DNA from: Gammaproteobacteria bacterium
GTDB lineage: Bacteria; Pseudomonadota; Gammaproteobacteria; Thiohalobacterales; Thiohalobacteraceae
Reading direction: 5' to 3'
DNA: 36,591 nt
Assembly: GCA_018819175.1 (NCBI GenBank)
Contig: JAHJQQ010000044.1
Span: 1-36,591 of the forward strand
Below are positions 30,717 through 36,591 of the stretch, in pieces. Positions within the stretch are counted from its first letter, which is position 1, and every line of letters begins with the position of its first letter. Position numbers and translations under genes: made by a program. Under the pieces are notes generated by a model. The model saw only the letters and a program-made list of their open reading frames with translations, did no database searches and had not been told where the DNA came from.

Positions 30717-32012
30717 ATGGGCAAGAACGTAGTCGTAATCGGTACCCAATGGGGTGACGAAGGCAAAGGCAAGATCGTAGACCTGCTGACCGAACGCGCA
30801 GCGGCGGTCGTGCGTTTCCAAGGTGGTCACAATGCCGGTCATACCCTGGTGATCGAAGGCAAGAAGACCGTCCTGCATCTGATCCCCTCCGGCATTCTGC
30901 GCAATAACGTGCAATGCCTGATCGGTAACGGTGTGGTGCTGTCGCCCTCAGCCTTGTTCGAAGAACTGAAGATGCTGGAACAGAATGGCATCCCGGCGCG
31001 CGAACGCTTGCTCATCAGCGAGGCCTGCGCGCTGATCATGCCCTACCACGTGGCGCTGGATCTGGCGCGCGAAAAGGCGCGCGGCAAGGCGGCGATTGGT
31101 ACCACCGGTCGCGGTATCGGCCCGGCCTACGAAGACAAGATCTCACGTCGTGGTCTGCGGCTGGGCGATCTGTTTCATCGTGAGCGCTTCGCCGCCAAGC
31201 TGGGCGAGGTGCTCGATTACCACAACTTCGCGTTGCAGAATTATTTCAAATGCGATCCGGTGGATTTCCAGAAGACCCTGGATGAGGCCTTCAGCATGGC
31301 CGATGACCTGCAATCCATGGTCGGTGACGTGCCGGAGATTCTGGATCAACGTCGTCGTAACGGTGACAACATCATGTTCGAGGGTGCGCAGGGCGCATTG
31401 CTGGACATCGATCACGGTACCTATCCGTTCGTGACCTCGTCCAATACCACCGCCGGTGGCGCCTGTACCGGCAGCGGCGTGGGCCCGCGCAATCTGGATT
31501 ACATCCTGGGCATCACCAAGGCCTACACCACGCGCGTCGGTGCCGGTCCGTTCCCGACGGAATTGTTCGATGAAATGGGCGAGCATCTGGCCAAGCGTGG
31601 TCACGAATTCGGTTCCACGACCGGTCGTCCGCGTCGCTGCGGTTGGTTCGATGCCGTGGCCTTGCGTCGCGCCAATCAGCTCAATAGCGTGACGGGTCTG
31701 TGCATTACCAAGCTGGACGTGCTCGACGGGTTGGACACCATTCGCCTGTGCGTGGGTTATCGTTGCGGCAATGAAGATCGTCTGACGCCACCGATCGGTG
31801 CCGAGGCGTTTGCCACCTGTGAGCCGATTTACGAAGAAGTCCCGGGGTGGAAGGAATCCACTGTGGGTGTGCGTGAGTACGATAAGCTGCCGCCGAATGC
31901 CAAGGCCTATCTGCAACGCATTGAAGAAGTCGTGGGTTGCCCGATCGACATTATTTCCACCGGTCCTGACCGTGTGGATACTATCGTTCTGCGGCACCCG
32001 TTTGACGGTTGA
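30717..32012 (+). CDS. purA: Adenylosuccinate synthetase
   Basis: This 431-residue GTP-dependent enzyme converts IMP and aspartate to adenylosuccinate, the first committed step to AMP. The signature GTQWGDEGKGKIVDLL opens the protein. TTGRGIGPAYEDK, the GGHNAGHTL segment and the GTP-binding STGPDR near the C-terminus are present. ATG 30717 gives the family N-terminus (MGKNVVVIGTQWG); the frame from 30699 adds only MGERRS. Likely controlled by the operator-like palindrome upstream. Confidence 0.97.
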   Translation: MGKNVVVIGTQWGDEGKGKIVDLLTERAAAVVRFQGGHNAGHTLVIEGKKTVLHLIPSGILRNNVQCLIGNGVVLSPSALFEELKMLEQNGIPARERLLISEACALIMPYHVALDLAREKARGKAAIGTTGRGIGPAYEDKISRRGLRLGDLFHRERFAAKLGEVLDYHNFALQNYFKCDPVDFQKTLDEAFSMADDLQSMVGDVPEILDQRRRNGDNIMFEGAQGALLDIDHGTYPFVTSSNTTAGGACTGSGVGPRNLDYILGITKAYTTRVGAGPFPTELFDEMGEHLAKRGHEFGSTTGRPRRCGWFDAVALRRANQLNSVTGLCITKLDVLDGLDTIRLCVGYRCGNEDRLTPPIGAEAFATCEPIYEEVPGWKESTVGVREYDKLPPNAKAYLQRIEEVVGCPIDIISTGPDRVDTIVLRHPFDG

Positions 32013-32054
32013 AGTAGTTGGTATCGGGAGTGGATCGGGTTCAGGCCCGATCGC

Positions 32055-32096
32055 TTCCCCCAGAGTTTCTCGACAGTCGCGAGTAGGGGAAGTTTT
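32055..32096 (+). terminator. Candidate purA terminator
   Basis: TTCCCC (32055-32060) pairs with GGGGAA (32086-32091) around an inner CTCG / CGAG stem, followed by GTTTT. A second small stem, GATCGGG-TTCAGG-CCCGATC, lies just before it (32033-32052). Either could end the purA message before the antisense tRNA gene. Confidence 0.45.
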
Positions 32097-32109
32097 AAAG
32101 CAGGAGAAG

Positions 32110-32196
32110 TGGTGCCGAGGAGAGGACTTGAACCTCCACTGAGTTACCCCAACTAGCACCTGAAGCTAGCGCGTCTACCAATTTCGCCACCTCGGC
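32110..32196 (-). tRNA. tRNA-Leu (anticodon CAG)
   Basis: Read on the minus strand, the gene starts GCCGAGGTGGCGAAATTGG and ends with the complementary acceptor CCTCGGC, discriminator A and an encoded CCA (32110-32112). The anticodon stem CTAGC / GCTAG encloses loop TTCAGGT, anticodon CAG, reading CUG. A long variable arm (TTGGGGTAACTCAG region) and the T arm GAGGTTCAAGTCCTC are as expected for a class II leucine tRNA. It is antisense to the flanking purA and rnr genes, in the position of nsrR in E. coli. Confidence 0.96.
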
Positions 32197-32242
32197 AGGT
32201 GGTCCGGGCCGTTAAAACAGCGGTCTGGCCCGAGAGCCGCGC

Positions 32243-32271
32243 ACTTTACCCGGCGCGGCAGCCCTTGTCAA
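32243..32271 (-). promoter_or_regulatory. Strong promoter of tRNA-Leu
   Basis: On the minus strand TTGACA (32266-32271) is followed by exactly 17 bases and TAAAGT (32243-32248), then a GC-rich discriminator (GCGCGG) typical of stringently controlled stable-RNA promoters. It would start transcription about 40 bases before the tRNA. It overlaps the leader of rnr on the other strand. Confidence 0.8.
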
Positions 32272-32315
32272 CGCGAGCCGTGGTGGCCATCCGGGTTATC
32301 AATTTGAAGAAGATT

Positions 32316-34667
32316 ATGAGTAAAAAACGCACTACGAATACACCCGCCTGGAAACAAAAAGATCCCCACGCGGAGCGCGAGGCGGAGAATTATTCCCGGC
32401 CTATTCCCAGTCGCGAACTGATCAGTGAAACCCTCAAGGAGCAGGGTGTTCCTTTGATGCGCGAGCAGTTGGCGGAGATTTTTCACCTTAGCGATGAAGA
32501 TGATCTGGAGGCCTTGCGCCGTCGCCTCAACGCCATGGAGCGTGACGGTCAGCTGGTGCGCAACCGGAGCCGCGGCTATGGCCTGGTCGAGAAACTCGAC
32601 CTGGTGCGCGGGCGTGTCATCGCGCATCCGGACGGCTTCGGTTTTCTGGTTCCGGACGACAATACCGATGATCTGTTCCTGTCGCCGCGGCAGATGCGCT
32701 CGCTGTTCCACGGGGATCGTGCCGTCGCGCGCGTGACCGGGTTGGACCAGCGCGGTCGTCGCGAGGGTGCAATCGTCGAGGTCATTGAACGCAACACCCA
32801 TCGCGTGGTGGGCAAGTTCCATTGCGAAAGCGGCGTGTGTTACATCGAGCCTGCCAGCAAACGTATAACTCAGGATATTTCCATTCCCAACGATCAGCAG
32901 GGCGGTGCCCGGCATGGCCAGATCGTGACGGTTGAGATCACCGAGCAGCCGGGTTTTCGTAACCGGCCGATGGGACGGGTCGTCGAGGTGTTGGGCGACC
33001 ACATGGCGCCGGGGATGGAGATCGACATTGCCATCCGTAGCCACGAGGTGCCGTTGGAATGGCCGGAGGCGGTTGAAAAAGAAATCGCTCACCTCAAACC
33101 CGAGGTGACGGAGGCCGCCAAAAAAGGTCGCGAAGACTTGCGTGAGATACCGCTGGTCACCATCGACGGCGTGGATTCGCGCGACTTCGACGATGCCGTT
33201 TTCTGCGAACGCAAGGCCAAGGGCTGGCGCTTGCTGGTGGCGATTGCCGACGTGGCCCATTACGTCGAGCCCAATACGGCGCTCGATCGCGAGGCGATCA
33301 CGCGCGGCAACTCGGTGTATTTCCCCGAGCGTGTCATTCCCATGTTGCCGGAGATCCTTTCAAACGGACTGTGTTCGTTGAACCCGAACGTCGATCGGTT
33401 GTGCATGGTGTGCGAGATGTACATCAATGAAGAAGGCCGCATCACCCGTTCGCGTTTCCTGGAAGGCCTGATGCGCTCGCATGCGCGCCTGACCTACGAT
33501 CAGGTCGCCAAGGTGCTGGTGGATCGCGATCCCAAGGAGCGTAAAAAGGTCGAGGCACTGGTACCGCATCTGGAAGAGCTGTACCGACTCTATAAAGTGC
33601 TGCGCAAAGAACGCACCAAACGTGGCGCGATCGATTTCGAAACCACCGAAACGCGGATTGTCTTTGGTGCTGACCGCAAGATCGAGCGCATTGTGCCGGT
33701 TGAACGCAACGACGCGCACAAGATTATCGAAGAGTGCATGATCTCCGCCAATGTGGCCTCGGCGCGTTTCCTGGCGAAAAACAAAATGCCCACGCTGTAC
33801 CGTATTCACGGTGGCCCCAAGGTCGAGAAGCTGACCGCGCTGCGCGAAATGCTGGGCGAAGTGGGCCTGAGTCTGCGCGGGGGTGATAAACCAGAACCGA
33901 AGCATTATGCAGAACTGTTGGCGACCATCCAGTCGCGCCCGGATGCGCATCTGCTGCAGACCGTTATGCTGCGTTCGCTCGCGCAGGCCAAATACAATCC
34001 GGAAAACGTCGGCCATTTCGGTCTGGCGTTGGATCAGTACCTGCATTTCACTTCACCGATCCGCCGCTATCCGGATCTGCTGGTGCATCGTGCGATCCGC
34101 CATGTGGTGCGCAGCAAGGCCGGCAAGGGCTTGATCAAGCGTGCGATAGGTCGGGTGCTGCAGACGGGCTCCAGCGGTGGTTTCAATTACACCGTCGACG
34201 ATATGATGATGTTGGGTGAAAACTGCTCCACCACGGAGCGGCGTGCGGATGAAGCAACGCGCGATGCCGTCGACTGGCTGAAGTGCGAATTCATGATGGA
34301 TAAGGTCGGCGAGGAATTCCCTGGTGTCATCAGTGGCGTGACCTCCTTCGGACTGTTTATCGAGTTGCAGGGCATTTATGTCGAAGGCCTGGTGCATGTC
34401 TCGTCACTGAAGAATGATTACTACCATTTTGATCCGGCCGGGCATCGCTTGCGCGGTGAACGCAGCGGCAAGGTCTATCGCCTCACCGATTCGGTGCGTG
34501 TGCGGGTGATGCGGGTCGATCTGGATGAACGCAAGGTCGATTTTGAACTGATCGACGAAGACTCGACCAAGCAAGGCCGCGCCGTGGCCGGTCGTAAATC
34601 GGAGTCGAAAAAGAAATCACGTTCCGGGAAACGCAGACGCAGAAAGACAGGAGGGAAGTCAGAATGA
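32316..34667 (+). CDS. rnr: Ribonuclease R
   Basis: This 783-residue 3'-5' exoribonuclease degrades structured RNA and helps trans-translation and rRNA quality control. Order: N-terminal winged helix (about 25-90), two cold-shock domains (about 95-250), RNB catalytic domain (about 265-600) with the Asp cluster in IDGVDSRDFDDAVF, and S1 domain (about 645-725, FPGVISGVTSFGLFIEL). A lysine/arginine-rich tail follows (SKKKSRSGKRRRRK), used for ribosome contact. The ATG at 32316 gives MSKKRTTNTPAWKQ; the frame is open upstream through the tRNA promoter but without family support. The last codons overlap the next gene. Confidence 0.96.
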   Translation: MSKKRTTNTPAWKQKDPHAEREAENYSRPIPSRELISETLKEQGVPLMREQLAEIFHLSDEDDLEALRRRLNAMERDGQLVRNRSRGYGLVEKLDLVRGRVIAHPDGFGFLVPDDNTDDLFLSPRQMRSLFHGDRAVARVTGLDQRGRREGAIVEVIERNTHRVVGKFHCESGVCYIEPASKRITQDISIPNDQQGGARHGQIVTVEITEQPGFRNRPMGRVVEVLGDHMAPGMEIDIAIRSHEVPLEWPEAVEKEIAHLKPEVTEAAKKGREDLREIPLVTIDGVDSRDFDDAVFCERKAKGWRLLVAIADVAHYVEPNTALDREAITRGNSVYFPERVIPMLPEILSNGLCSLNPNVDRLCMVCEMYINEEGRITRSRFLEGLMRSHARLTYDQVAKVLVDRDPKERKKVEALVPHLEELYRLYKVLRKERTKRGAIDFETTETRIVFGADRKIERIVPVERNDAHKIIEECMISANVASARFLAKNKMPTLYRIHGGPKVEKLTALREMLGEVGLSLRGGDKPEPKHYAELLATIQSRPDAHLLQTVMLRSLAQAKYNPENVGHFGLALDQYLHFTSPIRRYPDLLVHRAIRHVVRSKAGKGLIKRAIGRVLQTGSSGGFNYTVDDMMMLGENCSTTERRADEATRDAVDWLKCEFMMDKVGEEFPGVISGVTSFGLFIELQGIYVEGLVHVSSLKNDYYHFDPAGHRLRGERSGKVYRLTDSVRVRVMRVDLDERKVDFELIDEDSTKQGRAVAGRKSESKKKSRSGKRRRRKTGGKSE

Positions 34668-35377
34668 AACAGATAGCCATGAAAAAGGTGCTAATCGTAG
34701 CGGTTGCCGTCGCGCTTGCCGGTTGCGCAGCCGATGATCCCAATAAACGCGCCAAGACAGGTGCGGCTATTGGTGCGGTAGCGGGCGCGGTTCTGGGGCA
34801 TCAACTGGATGGGCGCTCAGGCCGTTATGCCGGTGCGGCCGTCGGCGCGCTGGCAGGTGCTGGGGTTGGTCACTATATGGATAATCAGCAAAAGGAATTC
34901 GATGCTGCGCTGGCCGAAGAGCAACGTAATAACGATATCGAAATCCAGCGCCTGAAAGATGAGACCTTGAAGATCGATATTTCCAGCGAAGTGTCGTTTG
35001 ATTTCGGTAGTGCGGCTATCAAACCTGCATTCCGTAGCACGCTCGACAAGGTTGCCGATGTGCTGAAACGCTACGAGCGTTCTATTGTGCATGTGGTTGG
35101 CCACACGGACAGCGTTGGTTCCGATGCTTATAACCAGCGGCTGTCAGAACAGCGCGCGCAGGCGGTCATTGATTACTTTGCCAGTGTCGGTGTGAGCCGC
35201 GACCGGTTGCGTTCGGAAGGGCGCGGCGAGACCGAGCCCCGTGATAGTAATGCAACTGAAGCCGGCCGCCAGCTCAACCGTCGTGTAGAAGTGTTCGTTA
35301 AGCCGATTGTGGAAGGTCAGGAACAGCGCGCCTACGAACCACCGCCGGTGCAGGACACGCCTGCGTCGTGGCGTTGA
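34664..35377 (+). CDS. OmpA-family lipoprotein with glycine zipper (YiaD-like)
   Basis: This 237-residue lipoprotein has lipobox VALAGC (Cys about 21). A glycine-zipper segment (about 32-75, GAAIGAVAGAVLGHQLDGRSG and AGAAVGALAGAGVGHYMD) and a short helical linker follow. The OmpA C-terminal peptidoglycan-binding domain (about 105-220) has FDFGSAAIKP, VVGHTDSVGSDAYNQRLSEQRA and NRRVEVFV. It anchors outer membrane to cell wall. The ATG overlaps the rnr stop (ATGA) and has AGGAGGG upstream. Finding it between rnr and rlmB is not the E. coli arrangement. Confidence 0.92.
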   Translation: MKQIAMKKVLIVAVAVALAGCAADDPNKRAKTGAAIGAVAGAVLGHQLDGRSGRYAGAAVGALAGAGVGHYMDNQQKEFDAALAEEQRNNDIEIQRLKDETLKIDISSEVSFDFGSAAIKPAFRSTLDKVADVLKRYERSIVHVVGHTDSVGSDAYNQRLSEQRAQAVIDYFASVGVSRDRLRSEGRGETEPRDSNATEAGRQLNRRVEVFVKPIVEGQEQRAYEPPPVQDTPASWR

Positions 35378-35392
35378 TTAGGTAATATCAGT

Positions 35393-35569
35393 CTCGCGCA
35401 AAATCGCGAAGGCGCGAAGAATGAAGAGGAGTCTAATTGATTCGTCATTCCGGCGAAGGCCGGAATCTAGTGGCTTCGAAGCACATGGATTCCGGCCTAC
35501 GCCGGAATGACGGGTTAGCGGTTGATTCATGCTCCCCAAACTCTTCGCGCCTTCGCGTCTTTGCGCGAG
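35393..35569. repeat. AAGGCGCGAAGA palindrome with nested ATTCCGGC palindrome
   Basis: The outer 28-base arms (35393-35420 and 35542-35569) are complementary with two mismatches and share GCGAAGGCGCGAAGA. The loop contains a second inverted repeat, CGTCATTCCGGCGAAGGCC (35443-35461) continuing to 35470, against GGATTCCGGCC...GGAATGACG (35487-35512), of a type widespread in bacterial genomes. A minus-strand frame here is repeat-derived. It fills the gap before rlmB and ends 12 bases before its start. Confidence 0.85.
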
Positions 35570-35581
35570 CGAGTAGTCTGA

Positions 35582-36343
35582 ATGTCTCAAACCCAACACA
35601 TCTACGGTCTGCATGCCGTGCGTGCCCTGTTACGTCAGGGCGATACGCAGATCCTGCGCGCCTGGGCGCTGGACAGTCGGCATGATCCGCGCCTGGAGAC
35701 GTTGGTCGGCGAACTGCAGACCCAGGGCATCAAGGTTGAGCGCCTGTCGCGTCGCGAGCTGGATCGTAGGGTCGAGGCCGATGCACGCCATCAGGGGATA
35801 CTGCTGGAGATTGCCGGTGGTGTGCCGGTCGATGATCATGACCTGGATGGCTTTCTTGCGCGCCTCAAACAGCCCGCCCTGATCCTGGTTCTGGATGGCA
35901 TCACCGATCCGCATAATCTCGGCGCCTGCCTGCGCAGCGCCGATGCGGCCGGGGTGCAGGCGGTGATTTTGCCCAAGGACAAGTCCGCGAGTATCACTCC
36001 CGTGGTGCGTAAGGTGGCCAGCGGCGCCGCCGAGACCTTGCCCGTGTTCACCGTGACCAATCTGGCACGCGCGCTGCGCAGCCTGAAAGACGCGGGGGTG
36101 TGGTTGTACGGCGCCGCCGGTGAGGCCGATCAGTCACTTTACGAGATTGATTTCACAGGTCCGACCGCCCTGGTGCTGGGGGCGGAGGGCGATGGCCTGC
36201 GGCGTTTGACCCGTGAACACTGCGATGCCCTGGTCAAAATTCCCATGGCCGGGTCAGTGGAAAGCCTGAATGTCTCCGTCGCCACCGGGGTGCTGTTGTT
36301 TGAGGTGGTAAGGCAGAGACGAGGACGAGGTTCTAGGAGCTAG
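35582..36343 (+). CDS. rlmB: 23S rRNA 2'-O-ribose methyltransferase RlmB
   Basis: This 253-residue SPOUT methyltransferase modifies G2251 of 23S rRNA. The N-terminal substrate-binding domain (about 1-75, QHIYGLHAVRALLRQG) precedes the SpoU domain. That domain has motif 1 DGITDPHNLGACLRSADAAG, motif 2 LVLGAEGDGLRRLT and motif 3 IPMAGSVESLNVSVATGVLLFE, which form the knotted SAM site. The last residues RGRGSRS and the stop are written by a repeat (GAGGTTCTAGGAGCTAGG) that runs on past the gene, so the native C-terminus was probably a few residues different. rnr-rlmB order is conserved. Confidence 0.95.
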   Translation: MSQTQHIYGLHAVRALLRQGDTQILRAWALDSRHDPRLETLVGELQTQGIKVERLSRRELDRRVEADARHQGILLEIAGGVPVDDHDLDGFLARLKQPALILVLDGITDPHNLGACLRSADAAGVQAVILPKDKSASITPVVRKVASGAAETLPVFTVTNLARALRSLKDAGVWLYGAAGEADQSLYEIDFTGPTALVLGAEGDGLRRLTREHCDALVKIPMAGSVESLNVSVATGVLLFEVVRQRRGRGSRS

Positions 36344-36352
36344 GAGCTAGGG
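36329..36352. repeat. TTCTAGGAGCTAGGAGC tract overlapping the end of rlmB
   Basis: A tandem AGGAGCT repeat related to the arm of the sspA-sspB palindrome (TTCTAGGG, 6900-6907). It supplies the rlmB stop codon TAG at 36341-36343. Confidence 0.6.
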
Positions 36353-36475
36353 GGGTGAATCACTGCTGTCCCACATAACATTGATCGAGCTTAGGTGGCA
36401 CTGTGAATTGCGGGCGCAAACCCATTTAACGACGATGGAGGACATGGGAGTCGCTGTCGTCGAGAAAAGAATAAT

Positions 36476-36576
36476 CCCTTCTCCCTCCCGGGAGAAGGCC
36501 AGGAAGAGGGAATTAATATTCAAGCAGTTTTCTATTTTGACACCCTCTCCCCAGCCCTCTCCCAGGAGGGAGAGGG
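36476..36576. repeat. Inverted pair of CCCTCTCCC-type elements
   Basis: A slightly diverged forward element (CCCTTCTCCCTCCCGGG..., 36476-36510) faces a reverse element (36543-36576). The rest of 36344-36591 shows no gene. Confidence 0.8.
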
Positions 36577-36591
36577 AGTTACTGGGACAGC

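Noticed and set aside
31143..33260. Long minus-strand frames (338 and 330 residues)
   Set aside because: They are shadows of purA and rnr, typical in high-GC DNA, with no domain or start signal.
35378..35614. 78-residue minus-strand frame reading NQPLTRHSGVGRNP
   Set aside because: It is translated from the nested ATTCCGGC palindrome, a well-known source of false genes.

Overview
The window is a stretch of gammaproteobacterial chromosome of fairly high GC. The evidence is conserved gene order: petABC-sspA-sspB, lpoA-yraN-diaA-dolP divergent from rsmI, and the block nnr-tsaE-amiB-mutL-miaA-hfq-hflX-hflK-hflC-yjeT-hisZ-purA followed by rnr and rlmB. HisZ (hence probably a short HisG), a MutL with an endonuclease motif, and a Qo motif reading PVWY in cytochrome b fit a Pseudomonas- or Chromatiales-like lineage better than the enterics. 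I cannot name the species.

Layout. 1-1273: repeats and a two-gene minus-strand operon (degenerate receiver protein, outer-membrane barrel). 1328-3331: divergent DegS/AlgW-type protease and Nif3-family protein. 3572-7360: the cytochrome bc1 operon, then sspA and sspB. 7396-12039: an accessory region with seven copies of a structured repeat module of about 170-200 bp (four forward, then three reverse). Between modules sit a macrodomain hydrolase, a HEPN-like protein, a DUF5076-like protein and a small membrane protein; the last three are AT-rich. 12046-16689: dolP, diaA, yraN, lpoA and rsmI, an envelope/peptidoglycan and replication-timing cluster. 16690-17273: palindromic repeats resembling those mobilised by REP-associated transposases. 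17272-30523: queG, then the long nnr-to-hisZ block covering metabolite repair, t6A and i6A tRNA modification, cell separation, mismatch repair, RNA chaperone, GTPase and membrane-protease control. 30717-36343: purA, a minus-strand tRNA-Leu(CAG) with its own strong promoter, rnr, an OmpA-family lipoprotein and rlmB.

The core genes are ordinary and complete. The unusual content is intergenic. The chromosome is densely seeded with several palindrome families: CCCTCTCCC/GGGAGAGGG elements, GGGGACAG elements, AAGGCGC elements with other palindromes nested inside, and GTAGGGCGC elements. The array at 7396-12039 looks cassette-like: a constant module ending in CCCGAAGG, a variable payload that is either empty or a gene, then a boundary near CTAG(A/C)GTCCCCTCTCCC. 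No integrase or transposase is present in the window, so any mobility would depend on proteins encoded elsewhere or on homologous recombination.
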